A stretch of DNA of 64,000 nt from Longibacter sp051155795. GTDB taxonomy: Bacteria; Bacteroidota; Rhodothermia; Rhodothermales; Salinibacteraceae. The notes under the pieces are model-generated. The model saw only the letters and a list, made by a program, of their open reading frames with translations. It was not told the DNA's origin and made no database searches. The stretch is from positions 1 to 64,000 of the forward strand of contig NZ_DAXETW010000027.1 in NCBI RefSeq assembly GCF_051155795.1. Reading direction: 5' to 3'. Made by a program: the position numbers and the translations under genes. This document shows, one piece after another, positions 17,523 to 26,219 of this stretch (its first letter is position 1; each line of letters opens with the position of its first letter).

Positions 17523-18410
17523 GTGGCACAGATACTGGATGGAAAAGAGCTCGCCGAGGCCGTACGTGCCGACGTAACCGACGAAGTGGACGCCTGGACA
17601 GAAAAGGGGCACCGCCCGCCGTGCCTCCGGGTCGTCCTGATTGGATCGAACCCGGCATCCGAGGCCTACGTTCGCGGCAAAGAACGCGATGCACGCCAGG
17701 CAGGCATCGATTCGAAGACGCTCCGCTTTGACGACAATATCACCGAAGCGGAGCTCCTTGACGTCGTGGAGCGCCTAAACGACGACCCTGGCGTCGACGG
17801 TATCCTCGTCCAGCTGCCCCTTCCCGACCACATCGACGATCGCTCCGTCATCGACGCGATCGACCCGACCAAGGACGTGGACGGCTTTCACCCGGAAAAC
17901 CTGGGACGCCTTCTTATCGGCGCTCCTTCCTTCATCCCCGCGACCCCCTTTGGAATCGTGGAGATGCTACGGCGATCGGAGATCGAAACCGAGGGCATGA
18001 GAGCAGTGATCGTCGGGCGGTCAAACATCGTCGGCAAGCCGCTCGCAGCCCTTCTCATGCAGCGGGATGCGAACGCCACGGTCACGGTCTGCCACAGCCG
18101 CACGCGTGACCTCGCCGCTCACACACAGGAGGCCGATCTCGTGGTCGCCGCTGTCGGTCGCGCGAACTTTATTACGGCAGATATGGTGAAACAGGGCGCT
18201 GTTGTGATTGACGTGGGCATCAACCGCGTGGATGATGCATCGAGAGAAAAAGGCTACCGGCTGGTCGGCGACGTCGACTTTGACGCCGTCCGGGAAAAAG
18301 CGTCGTGGATTACCCCGGTGCCCGGTGGCGTCGGACTCATGACCCGGGCCATGCTCCTGCAGAACACGATGAACGCCGCGCGACATCATGCAGAAACTGC
18401 CGTCGCGTAG
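17523..18410 (+). CDS. folD: Methylenetetrahydrofolate dehydrogenase / cyclohydrolase
   Basis: 295 residues, normal length. Bifunctional one-carbon enzyme interconverting 5,10-methylene-, 5,10-methenyl- and 10-formyl-THF. Signatures: EAYVRGKERDARQAGI (signature 1 with the tetrahydrofolate-site region), DGILVQLPLPDHID, DPTKDVDGFHPENLGRL, VIVGRSNIVGKPLAALL (NADP site), and PVPGGVGLMTRAML near the C-terminus. The start is GTG at 17523, which gives the conserved AQILDGKELA opening. It is 88 bases upstream of the mechanosensitive channel gene. Confidence 0.95.
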   Translation: MAQILDGKELAEAVRADVTDEVDAWTEKGHRPPCLRVVLIGSNPASEAYVRGKERDARQAGIDSKTLRFDDNITEAELLDVVERLNDDPGVDGILVQLPLPDHIDDRSVIDAIDPTKDVDGFHPENLGRLLIGAPSFIPATPFGIVEMLRRSEIETEGMRAVIVGRSNIVGKPLAALLMQRDANATVTVCHSRTRDLAAHTQEADLVVAAVGRANFITADMVKQGAVVIDVGINRVDDASREKGYRLVGDVDFDAVREKASWITPVPGGVGLMTRAMLLQNTMNAARHHAETAVA

Positions 18411-18497
18411 CCCTCGAACGCCTCGCGCTCGAACGCTCTCCGTTCCGGCAGCCACGATCGTTCGCACTACCGGCTTCCCACCTTCGTTCTTCGCCCT

Positions 18498-19664
18498 ATG
18501 TTGCCGCAAGCTTCCGACACGACGGCCGCTGATACAGCCGCCACCGAGTCCAGCGCCTCGGCGCTCGACCCGAATGTACCGAATTTCCTCGGGGGCCTCG
18601 CCGGCCCCTTCCGCGGTGCCCAGCAGGACACGACGTCCGATGGAGCGACTGGGTCGGGCCAGGAGGAAACCCCAAACGCCGCTGATCAGGCGGCGACCAT
18701 GGCGCGAGACTTCGGCGAGTTCATCACGGACCTCATCCGATACGCCAGTACAGGCGACTGGCAGGCCATTGAGGGACTTCTCTATCAGAGCACGCTGGAG
18801 GTCGCCGGAAAAGTGATCGCCAGCCTTTTCATGGCGGCGCTCTACTTTGTCATCCTCTTTCTGCTGTACCGGCTGGTCGACCGGATGCTGGAGCGCCTGC
18901 TCGGGCACAGCAACCGGATCGAAGCCGGCGTACAGGGCCTCCTGCAGAAATCGTTTCGCGTGGTGGCGCTGACGTTCATCATTGCGATGGTTCTCAGCTC
19001 GCTCGGGGTGAACGTGACGGCGCTCGTCGCCGGTCTCTCGATTGCGGGTATCGCCGTCGGTTTTGCCGCGCGCGACTCGCTGGAGAACTTCATCGCCGGC
19101 GTCACGATCCTGCTCGACAAGCCATTCAAGGTCGGAGACTACATCGTCGTTCAGGAGCACTACGGTCAGGTCGATGAGATCACGCTGCGATCGACCCGGA
19201 TTCGAAGCCTCCGAAACGAAGTGATGGTTCTCCCGAACACGCAGATGATCACGACCCAGGTCGTGAACCACACGAAGCAGAACACGCTGCGGATCGATAT
19301 CGACTTTGGCGTCGCCTACAAGGAGTACCCTCAGGAGGCACGAGAGGCTGTCCTCGCGACACTGGAGGGCGACGATCGGGTACTGACGCGTCCGGAGCCG
19401 ACCGCCGTGGTCACGGGAATGGGCGACTCGGCGGTAACCATGGCCCTGCGGTTCTACATCCGCGACCCCAGCGAAGAGGTGAAAATGCGATGGGAATACA
19501 CGGAAAAAGTACGGGAGGCGCTCCGCGACGCCGGCATCGAAATCCCCTTCCCCCACCGGCAGCTCTTCCTGGACGAGGCACGTGGGCTTCACGACAGCTC
19601 CCTCTTCCAAAAGGCCAAGAACGGGGACGGCTCGCAACCGCAGACGAAAGACCAGGAGGCGTAA
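18498..19664 (+). CDS. Small-conductance mechanosensitive channel, MscS family
   Basis: 388 residues. An N-terminal Ser/Thr/Asp-rich region (about 1-75) precedes TM segments near 110-135 and 155-175. The pore-lining TM3 region has the classic LVAGLSIAGIAVGFAARDSL and ENFIAGVTILLDKPFKVGD, followed by the beta domain (VDEITLRSTRIRSL, VMVLPNTQMIT) and an alpha/beta C-terminal domain ending in a polar tail. By family it opens under membrane tension during hypo-osmotic shock. Convergent with surE; a heptamer repeat lies between them. Confidence 0.92.
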   Translation: MLPQASDTTAADTAATESSASALDPNVPNFLGGLAGPFRGAQQDTTSDGATGSGQEETPNAADQAATMARDFGEFITDLIRYASTGDWQAIEGLLYQSTLEVAGKVIASLFMAALYFVILFLLYRLVDRMLERLLGHSNRIEAGVQGLLQKSFRVVALTFIIAMVLSSLGVNVTALVAGLSIAGIAVGFAARDSLENFIAGVTILLDKPFKVGDYIVVQEHYGQVDEITLRSTRIRSLRNEVMVLPNTQMITTQVVNHTKQNTLRIDIDFGVAYKEYPQEAREAVLATLEGDDRVLTRPEPTAVVTGMGDSAVTMALRFYIRDPSEEVKMRWEYTEKVREALRDAGIEIPFPHRQLFLDEARGLHDSSLFQKAKNGDGSQPQTKDQEA

Positions 19665-19729
19665 ACGACGCGGCCATATCCAGCAACATCAATCAATCGG
19701 CCCTAACCAAGCGGCCCCGTCCACCCTCC

Positions 19730-19771
19730 GCCCTTCGCCCTTCAAACTTCGCCCTTCGCACTTCGCACTAT
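19730..19771. repeat. Heptamer tandem repeat (GCCCTTC)n
   Basis: Six consecutive 7-base units: GCCCTTC, GCCCTTC, AAACTTC, GCCCTTC, GCACTTC, GCACTAT. It fills the space between the convergent MscS and surE stops and its last unit includes the surE stop codon (19768-19770). Confidence 0.75.
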
Positions 19772-20574
19772 TCCTGTCTCCCGTTCCACCTCCACCCGCG
19801 AATCGCGTCGAGGTGATTGTAGGCGGTCAGGTCGAACTGAATCGGCGTCACAGACACGTAGTCGTTTTCGATCGCCTGGAGGTCGGTCTCGTCACCATCG
19901 TCGAGGTTCACGAATTTCCCGGCGATCCAGTAGTAAGGCCGGTCAAACGGGTCGACGCGCGCCTCAAAGCTCTCCTCCCACCGGGAACGGGCCTGCCGCG
20001 TCACGCGGATGCCCTTCACTTCGTCCATGGGCTTGGCAGGGACATTCACGTTCAGTAGCACGCCGGGCGGCAACCCTTCGTCGAGCACCTGCTCCACGAT
20101 TCTCTCGGCGTAGCGTCCTGCAACTTCGTATTCCTCAAGCGTGAAGGAGCAAAGGGAGACGGCGATCGCGTCGAACCCTAAAATCGCAGCCTCCGTCGCC
20201 GCACTGACCGTGCCGGAGTACAAGATGTTGACCGCCGTATTTGGTCCCCGATTAATGCCACTGACGACCAGGTCCGGCTGGCGATCCAGGAGCTGGTGCG
20301 TGGCAAGCTTGATGCAATCGGCCGGCGTACCGGTCACCGCCCACGCTCGGATCGGTCCGGATGGAACGTCAAACTCGTAGGAGTGGGCCCGGACCGGGTC
20401 GCGGACCGTAATCGCGTGGCCGACCGCACTTTGCTCTTGCTCCGGCGCCACGACGCACAGTTCACCGTATCCGTCCAGCGCAGTGGCCAGAGACTGGATG
20501 CCCGGCGCGTCAATGCCGTCGTCGTTGCATATGAGGATAAGAGGGCGGTCGGAGGAAGAATCAGAAGAAGACAT
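19768..20574 (-). CDS. surE: 5'/3'-nucleotidase SurE
   Basis: 268 residues, normal for the family. Metal-dependent phosphatase on nucleoside monophosphates. The metal site is seen in LILICNDDGIDAPGIQSLA (Asp-Asp pair), VVAPEQEQSAVGHAITV (Ser and the conserved region), and DLVVSGINRGPNTAVNILYS with GTVSAATEA. C-terminal VTPIQFDLTAY matches SurE. The ATG at 20574 is chosen; the upstream frame begins at a TTG. It follows panB by 71 bases on the same strand. Confidence 0.94.
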   Translation of the reverse strand: MSSSDSSSDRPLILICNDDGIDAPGIQSLATALDGYGELCVVAPEQEQSAVGHAITVRDPVRAHSYEFDVPSGPIRAWAVTGTPADCIKLATHQLLDRQPDLVVSGINRGPNTAVNILYSGTVSAATEAAILGFDAIAVSLCSFTLEEYEVAGRYAERIVEQVLDEGLPPGVLLNVNVPAKPMDEVKGIRVTRQARSRWEESFEARVDPFDRPYYWIAGKFVNLDDGDETDLQAIENDYVSVTPIQFDLTAYNHLDAIRGWRWNGRQE

Positions 20575-20645
20575 GCAGTCGTTCAAAATGGCGGATCTTG
20601 AAAATGCGCGCCGGATCCATGCCCGGCGATCACGCGGTCGCAGCG

Positions 20646-21479
20646 TCAGTAGCTCTCATCCTCGCTCGGGAAATCGCGGCTGCGGACGTCTTCGATGTAC
20701 CGTCCCACTGCGCCCTTAATCTCTTCGTCGAGACGGGCATACCGTCGAACGAACCGCGGGTTGAAGTCGGTAGTGAGCCCGAGCGCGTCGTGCATGACGA
20801 GGACCTGCCCGTCCGTGCCCTTTCCTGCTCCGATGCCGATAACCGGGATGTCGATGCTGTCGGTCACGCGTTTGGCCAGTCCGGCCGGGATTTTTTCCAA
20901 AACGAGCGCAAAGCAGCCGGCATCCTGCAAGCTCTGGGCGTCCTCGAGAAGCTGCTCGGCCTCCTGCTCTTCCTTCGCCCGCACTTTATAGGAGCCGAAG
21001 TTGTAGATGCTCTGAGGCGTCAGGCCGAGATGGCCCATGACGGGAATGCCTGCCGTCACAATCCGGTCGATCGTGGACGCGACCGCCTGCCCCCCTTCCA
21101 ACTTGACGCCGTGCGCCCCCGCCTCCTTCATAACGCGGATTGCAGACACCAGCGCTTCCTTGGAGTTGCCCTGGTACGTTCCAAACGGAAGATCGACGAT
21201 GACGAGCGCCCGCTCGATTGCACTCACCACGCACTGCGCGTGGTAGATCATATGGTCGAGCGTCATCGGGAGCGTGGTCTCGTTCCCCGCCATGACGTTG
21301 GATGCCGAGTCGCCGACCAGGAGAACATCCACACCTGCCTGATCCAGCAGGCGAGCCGACGTGAAATCGTATGCTGTGAGCATCGCGATCGGGACGCCGC
21401 CCGCCTTCATCTCTTGAAGCGTCTTCGTGGTTACGCGCGGTACGTCCGAAGGGCTGGAAGCCGACGTTTGAGTGCTCAT
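20646..21479 (-). CDS. panB: 3-methyl-2-oxobutanoate hydroxymethyltransferase
   Basis: 277 residues. Adds a hydroxymethyl group from methylene-THF to alpha-ketoisovalerate to give ketopantoate, the first step of pantothenate and CoA synthesis. Motifs: IAMLTAYDFTSARLLDQAG, LLVGDSASNVMAGNETTLPM (Mg-binding Asp), VIVDLPFGTY, GAHGVKLEGG, IPVMGHLGLTPQS and IPVIGIGAGKGTDGQVLVMH. The ATG at 21479 gives the usual short leader; the frame runs back to 21545 without support. A terminator separates it from the OmpH gene upstream, so it likely has its own promoter and shares a transcript with surE. Confidence 0.95.
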   Translation of the reverse strand: MSTQTSASSPSDVPRVTTKTLQEMKAGGVPIAMLTAYDFTSARLLDQAGVDVLLVGDSASNVMAGNETTLPMTLDHMIYHAQCVVSAIERALVIVDLPFGTYQGNSKEALVSAIRVMKEAGAHGVKLEGGQAVASTIDRIVTAGIPVMGHLGLTPQSIYNFGSYKVRAKEEQEAEQLLEDAQSLQDAGCFALVLEKIPAGLAKRVTDSIDIPVIGIGAGKGTDGQVLVMHDALGLTTDFNPRFVRRYARLDEEIKGAVGRYIEDVRSRDFPSEDESY

Positions 21480-21613
21480 AAGCAAGACTGGGGCGTTCGG
21501 GTCAAGGGAGGATCGGCCGCGCGGTTCAACGTACGAATTAATCATGCCGCTCCCAAACCTCCGGCAGGAATCCGTCGTCTTTCCACTGCGTTGCGCTCAT
21601 CGATCCTTGAAAC

Positions 21614-21647
21614 AGAAAACGCGGGCTCCCCATCCGGGAAGCCCGCG
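21614..21647 (-). terminator. Intrinsic terminator after the bamA-ompH unit
   Basis: On the minus strand CGCGGGCT pairs with AGCCCGCG (21620-21627 with 21640-21647), the stem is extended by CCC/GGG, and TTTTCTGTTTC follows. It lies about 65 bases past the ompH stop at 21713 and before the panB start. Confidence 0.75.
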
Positions 21648-21712
21648 CTGGTATCGGGAAAAACGCCGATCAGAGTGCGATCCGACGAGCCTCCCGTGGC
21701 CGTTCGTGGACG

Positions 21713-22294
21713 CTACGGCGTATCGGTGCCGCCCATGTCGACCGACGGCTCCGGCTCCGTGCCTTCTTCCGGCACTTCAATGCCGAGTTGGCGCGCCACA
21801 TCGACGGTGATGTCGACCGCTGTGTCGGTGTTTTCAGCCACGTAGAGAAGCGCCTCCGTTCGAACGACGAAGTCAATATTCTGCTGTGACGAGACATCAC
21901 CGATCGCCGTCTGAAGCTCCTCGAGGAGCGGCTGCATCAGCTCGCGCTCCCGCTGAGCCAGTTCCTGCTCCCGCTGTGCGGCGGACTGCTGAAGCTGCTG
22001 CTGCCGCTGACGGAGCTCCTGCTCGCGGCGAGCCTTGACGGAGTCGGCCAGTAGCGACTGCTGACGCTGATACGTCTGAAGGCGCTGCTGAAACTGCTGC
22101 TGCTCCTGCTGGAGTTCCTGCTGCTGGCGCTGGGCCTCCTGCTGGAGTTGCTGCTGCACATTCGTGTACTCCGGCATGTTCACCAGGATCAGCTGCTGAT
22201 TCGTGTAGCCGATCTTCTGCGCCTGCGCCGGAGCGGCAAACAATAGGCCACCCACGAGAAGGAGGAGTGCAAGCGATTGTAGTCGTCGGATCAT
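21713..22294 (-). CDS. OmpH/Skp family periplasmic chaperone (Gln-rich)
   Basis: 193 residues. A signal peptide is present (MIRRLQSLALLLLVGGLLFA, cleavage near AQA-QKIGY). The mature protein begins with the family's KIGY-x-N/D-x-Q motif, followed by a long coiled-coil that is exceptionally rich in glutamine, then the returning beta segment (IDFVVRTEALLYVAENTDTA). Skp/OmpH trimers carry unfolded outer-membrane proteins through the periplasm to BamA. It is the second of two OmpH genes directly downstream of bamA. A short acidic tail (EEGTEPEPSVDM) follows the domain. The paralogue at 22450-23079 has a more charged coiled-coil. Confidence 0.9.
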   Translation of the reverse strand: MIRRLQSLALLLLVGGLLFAAPAQAQKIGYTNQQLILVNMPEYTNVQQQLQQEAQRQQQELQQEQQQFQQRLQTYQRQQSLLADSVKARREQELRQRQQQLQQSAAQREQELAQRERELMQPLLEELQTAIGDVSSQQNIDFVVRTEALLYVAENTDTAVDITVDVARQLGIEVPEEGTEPEPSVDMGGTDTP

Positions 22295-22449
22295 GATAAA
22301 TAAGTCGATTCTCGTAAAAACGATCAGGGGTCAAACGGAGGGTTGGCCGCGTTTCGTATCGGCGGAACGATTCTTCACACGGATGCGACGCGGCACGATT
22401 CATCGCCGGGGCAGAGATGTCCCGCACGCGGAAGGCGCGAAGGTCTGCC

Positions 22450-23079
22450 CTAGTTGTTGCTTCGGTCGGGACTGCCGCGGGGCGACTGATTCCCGGAGGG
22501 TGCAGAGCGGTCCTGTTGCTGGCGCTCAACATCAACGCCGAGCTCCCGCAGCACCGTATCGCTCAAGTCATATTGATCGCGTGCAAACATGAACAGCACG
22601 TCGCCGCTCTGGTCCAGCACATAGTCGTAACCTTCACTCGTGGCGACTTCTTCAACGGCGGCAAGGATTCGCTCCTGGATGGGTCGCATCAACTCCCGCT
22701 GCCGGCTGAACAGCTGACCGTCAGGCCCGAAGTAGCGCTGCCGGAGCGATTCCACCTCCCGACGCGCTTCAGTGATTTCCTGCTTTCGTTGTTCGCGTTC
22801 TTCGTCGGTGTACAGCAACTCGCGCGCCTGGTACTCCTGCCGGAGTTCCTCAACGCGATCCCGCGCGTCCTGTATCTCCGATCGCCATTGCTGCTCGACC
22901 TGATCCAACTTCTGCTGGACAGTCTGGTATTCGGGCAGACGATCGAGAATGTACTGCGAGTCGATATACCCGATCTTCTGCTGCGCGTCTGCGGTCACAG
23001 GAAACGCCGCCCATAGAACAGACAGAACGCACAGCAGGCCTATCGTGCGGGCGAAACGTGCACGCTCGGGCGACCTCAT
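22450..23079 (-). CDS. OmpH/Skp family periplasmic chaperone
   Basis: 209 residues from the ATG at 23079; the open frame extends to 23121 but the later ATG gives a compact signal peptide (FARTIGLLCVLSVLWAAFPV, cleavage after ADA). The mature part starts QQKIGYIDSQYILDRLPEY, the hallmark of bacteroidotal OmpH proteins, then a charged coiled-coil arm (about 60-150) and the closing strands (GYDYVLDQSGDVLFMFARD). The C-terminus is a disordered Gln/Asp/Ser/Pro tail. Expected role: chaperoning outer-membrane proteins for BamA, which is encoded just upstream. A strong hairpin lies between bamA and this gene. Confidence 0.91.
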   Translation of the reverse strand: MRSPERARFARTIGLLCVLSVLWAAFPVTADAQQKIGYIDSQYILDRLPEYQTVQQKLDQVEQQWRSEIQDARDRVEELRQEYQARELLYTDEEREQRKQEITEARREVESLRQRYFGPDGQLFSRQRELMRPIQERILAAVEEVATSEGYDYVLDQSGDVLFMFARDQYDLSDTVLRELGVDVERQQQDRSAPSGNQSPRGSPDRSNN

Positions 23080-23183
23080 GCCGGCGGTCGGCCGGAAACG
23101 TTGAGTCAAAGCGGAGGGCACAGGCGAGGAGTGCAGAGCGAAAAAGAGCGGCGAAGAAAAACAGCCAGAAACCCAGGCAGCAA

Positions 23184-23215
23184 ATCGGCCCCTGAGAGCA
23201 ACCGCTCCGGGGCCG
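23184..23215 (-). terminator. Hairpin between bamA and ompH (possible attenuator)
   Basis: TCGGCCCC (23184-23191) pairs with GGGGCCGA (23208-23215), with an inner GAG/CTC pair. It is 20 bases past the bamA stop on the minus strand. Only a weak ATTTG follows, so it may partly terminate or protect the bamA mRNA rather than end it. Confidence 0.45.
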
Positions 23216-23234
23216 ACGGCAGGCGACCGCTGGA

Positions 23235-25769
23235 TTAGTTGAAGCCGCGACCGAGCGAGAACTGGAACGTCCAGTCAGAAACGCCGTCATCGCCAGACTC
23301 CAGCGGTTCGTAGCTGTCGAAGTTGTACCCGTAATTCACCTCGATCATGCCGACGATCGGAAGGAAAACCTTCAGACCGACGCCCGCCGCGCGGTACAGT
23401 TCGCTCGGGTTGTAACTGTCAAATCCGAGCCATGTGTTGGCTGCATCGGCAAAGAGGTACGGCTGCGCCTGGAGTTGCTGCGACTCGACGGCTTTCCATC
23501 GGAATTCCGCGGAGTACTTGTTCAACACCGTTCCTCCGAGCGGGACCTGTCCGTTGTTGGCACGCGGCCCGATCACACGAGCCGGGAAGCCGCGCACGAA
23601 AATCGGGTCCGTTCCGTAGTTGTAGCCGCTATAATCAAACGGCGTACCGCCGACTTCGAACCGTTCGAAGCCAACGTCCTCGCCGGTCAGTGAGCCGATG
23701 TAGCCGAAGTCTGTGCCGAACCCGATGGAAAACTTGTTGCCCATCGGCAGATTCCAGCGCGTGTTCAGGCGCCACTTGTGGTACTGCTGCAAATCCCCAA
23801 TCGGCGGTGCAACCTCCAGCGAGAGCTCCATCTTCGAGCCCCGACGCGGGAAGAGCGGATTGTCCTGCGAGTTTCGAACGAGCGACTGACGAACCGTGAC
23901 CAGCTGGTTTCGCCCCGGAGGCACCGATGAGATCAGGCCCCGGTTCACCGGCTCCGCGTCCGGATCGTCTGTCGAGCGGTATCGCTGAACGTTGTTGTAC
24001 AGCTGGAAGCCGAGCGTCGTACCGGTACTGAACTTATCATCGGGCCAGCCGAGGCGGCGCTCGTAGAAGACCGAGCCGCTGATGCGGGTAAAGACGCCGT
24101 CGCCGACCTCCTGGCGGTCAGGCTGCTGGAAACGGAACTGGGACGGCGTGTTGCTGAACCGAGAGTACGAAATCGACCCGCCGAGCGGCGTCGGTCGACC
24201 CCGGAACCACGGTTCGGTAAACGACAGGGAGTAGCTCTGGTAGAACGTACCGTTCGTCCGCACATTCACGCCAAGCTTCTGTCCGTCGCCGGTCGGCAGT
24301 GGGCGCCAGGCCTCTCCATTAAAAAGGTTCTGGATGGAGAAATTATTGAACTGAAACCCAAGCTGCAGGATGAGGCCGAGCTGGCGGCCGTACGTTCCGG
24401 ACAGTTCAACCTGGTCACTTCCGACCTCCTCGACGCTGTACGTCAGATTCGCCTGCTTCTCTTCCTGGTCGACCCGCACGTCCGGACCGGCGGCGAGCGA
24501 CTCCTGGCTGAAGTAGTTCAGCTGCATGAGACGGCGAATGGACTCCTGGATGGCGCTCCGGCTGAAGCGCTGTCCCGGAACGGTGTAGAGCTCACGCCGG
24601 ATGACGTGACTTTTCGTTTTGTTGTTGCCGGTGATCTGAATGTCGCCGAACGTGTAAATGTCTCCCTCCCGGACGTCGAAGGTGACGTCGAGCGAATCGC
24701 CTTCAACGACGCGCACGGTCGGCTGGATGTTGGCGCGCATGTAGCCTTGATCCATGTAGAGGCCCATTACGTCGCTCCCCTCGCGGTTGCCGAGGAGGTT
24801 CTCCTCCAGGCGGCGCCCATTCCACGGCTCATTTTCCTCAAGTCCGAGCCGCTCTGTCAGCGTTCGATCGGTGAAGACGGTGTTCCCCTCCCAGTCGATG
24901 TTGCGGACGTAGTACTTCTTGCCCTCCTGGACACGAACCTGGATGCCGATCCCGTCTTCGCTGCTGAAATAGACGGAGTCGCTGACGATGCGCGCGTCAT
25001 AGTAGCCGCGGGCGTTGTAGTAATCGACAACCCGCTCGAGATCGTCCTCGTAGGCGTTCTCCTTGAACTTCTCCCCCTTCCAGAAGCGCCACCAGCGGTT
25101 CTCCTTGGTGTCGTCCATCGCACCGCGCAGATCCCCGTCGTCGAACTGCTCGTTTCCGACAAAGTCGATTTCCTCAACCTCTACCTTCTCACGGCGATTG
25201 ACATTAAACATCAGATTGACCCGATTCTCCGAGGTAACCGTTTCTTCGACCGTTACCTCGGTCCGCAAGAAGCCTTTTTCCGCGTAGAAGTCTTTGATCT
25301 GCTGCTGTGCCCGCTGCGTGTCCGACGGACGGACCGGGCGACCGGACAGAAGCGAAATCTGCTCCCGCAGGTCGTCCTCGTGTCGGTCTTTGATTCCGCT
25401 GAACGAATAGCGGCCGAGACGCGGCTCCGGCGTAACTTCAATCACCAGGTCCACGTTGCGACCCGTCACCGACTCCTGGTAGATTCGAACGTCGGAAAAG
25501 AGCCGCAATTCGTAGATCGACCGGATGGCCTCGGCAATCTTCTGGCCGCCCGGCATCCGGATCTCCATGCCGCGAGCGAGGCCGCTGGTCTGAGACACGA
25601 ACGTACGCGTCTGCTCGTCCTCGACGCCTTCAACGCGGATCTGGTCGATAATCAGAGTTGACGCCTGTGCACGTGGCGAACTCTGCAGTCCTCCGTTCGG
25701 AACTTGCGCCTCTGCGGGGAAAACCCAGAGCAGAACCGCGAGAGCAAGGAGGAGGGAGCGAAATCGCAT
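23235..25769 (-). CDS. bamA: Outer membrane protein assembly factor BamA
   Basis: 844 residues. Core of the BAM machine that folds beta-barrels into the outer membrane. Signal peptide MRFRSLLLALAVLLWVFPAE with cleavage after AEA. Five POTRA repeats follow (for example IDQIRVEGVEDEQTRTFV, PEPRLGRYSFSGIKDRHEDD, KVEVEEIDFVGNEQF, YYVRNIDWEGNTVFTD, DIYTFGDIQITGNNKTK). The C-terminal barrel includes the conserved lid-loop region near DPIFVRGF and ends FQFSLGRGFN, so the last residue is Asn after the usual terminal Phe. The ATG at 25769 is preferred over 25781. Upstream uppS and rseP and downstream ompH genes match the conserved envelope cluster. Confidence 0.95.
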   Translation of the reverse strand: MRFRSLLLALAVLLWVFPAEAQVPNGGLQSSPRAQASTLIIDQIRVEGVEDEQTRTFVSQTSGLARGMEIRMPGGQKIAEAIRSIYELRLFSDVRIYQESVTGRNVDLVIEVTPEPRLGRYSFSGIKDRHEDDLREQISLLSGRPVRPSDTQRAQQQIKDFYAEKGFLRTEVTVEETVTSENRVNLMFNVNRREKVEVEEIDFVGNEQFDDGDLRGAMDDTKENRWWRFWKGEKFKENAYEDDLERVVDYYNARGYYDARIVSDSVYFSSEDGIGIQVRVQEGKKYYVRNIDWEGNTVFTDRTLTERLGLEENEPWNGRRLEENLLGNREGSDVMGLYMDQGYMRANIQPTVRVVEGDSLDVTFDVREGDIYTFGDIQITGNNKTKSHVIRRELYTVPGQRFSRSAIQESIRRLMQLNYFSQESLAAGPDVRVDQEEKQANLTYSVEEVGSDQVELSGTYGRQLGLILQLGFQFNNFSIQNLFNGEAWRPLPTGDGQKLGVNVRTNGTFYQSYSLSFTEPWFRGRPTPLGGSISYSRFSNTPSQFRFQQPDRQEVGDGVFTRISGSVFYERRLGWPDDKFSTGTTLGFQLYNNVQRYRSTDDPDAEPVNRGLISSVPPGRNQLVTVRQSLVRNSQDNPLFPRRGSKMELSLEVAPPIGDLQQYHKWRLNTRWNLPMGNKFSIGFGTDFGYIGSLTGEDVGFERFEVGGTPFDYSGYNYGTDPIFVRGFPARVIGPRANNGQVPLGGTVLNKYSAEFRWKAVESQQLQAQPYLFADAANTWLGFDSYNPSELYRAAGVGLKVFLPIVGMIEVNYGYNFDSYEPLESGDDGVSDWTFQFSLGRGFN

Positions 25770-26219
25770 GCCAGGAAGCAAAAGGTGATCGGGGGAGAGA
25801 CGAAGAAAAGCGCGAGATCGCGGCAGTTGAGCGGTCCGCCGGACGCATCATTGAAGCAACCCGGCGACCGGTTCGCAGTTTCGACGGACACGGGGTCGGC
25901 GACGTCATTCCCGGCCCCTCGCGCAGCTCACCGGGAAAGTTGTTTCAGCCTTCATGCAGACGGCACGGCGTGGCGCGGGCTGGTCTGGTTATAACGCACG
26001 GGGGTCGGCGTTATTGCCCAAGACGATCCAGATACCATCCACGCGCCGTGGCGCGACCCGATCGCGCGATGAATCCCGGACAACGGTGACGGAGATGTCC
26101 GCCGCAGGTCAAGAAATATTCGGGCCGGACGGTCAACGGGTCGACGCGACGTTCCCGGCCGAAGATCAATCGTCAGGAGCCACCGAGGGGCAGCGCGACG
26201 CGACGGAATACCTGCGGGG
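25770..26219. other. Intergenic region between uppS and bamA
   Basis: 450 bases. Short plus-strand frames have no domain. The space is long for this cluster and likely contains a dedicated bamA promoter; no terminator or repeat was recognised. Confidence 0.45.

Noticed and set aside
18021..19637. 538-residue minus-strand frame
   Set aside because: It lies antisense to folD and the MscS gene, both with clear domains; it shows no domain of its own.
19730..19771. Heptamer array considered as a CRISPR
   Set aside because: Units are 7 bases, contiguous and without spacers.
24606..25661. 351-residue plus-strand frame
   Set aside because: Antisense to bamA; hydrophobic-looking composition is a codon artefact.
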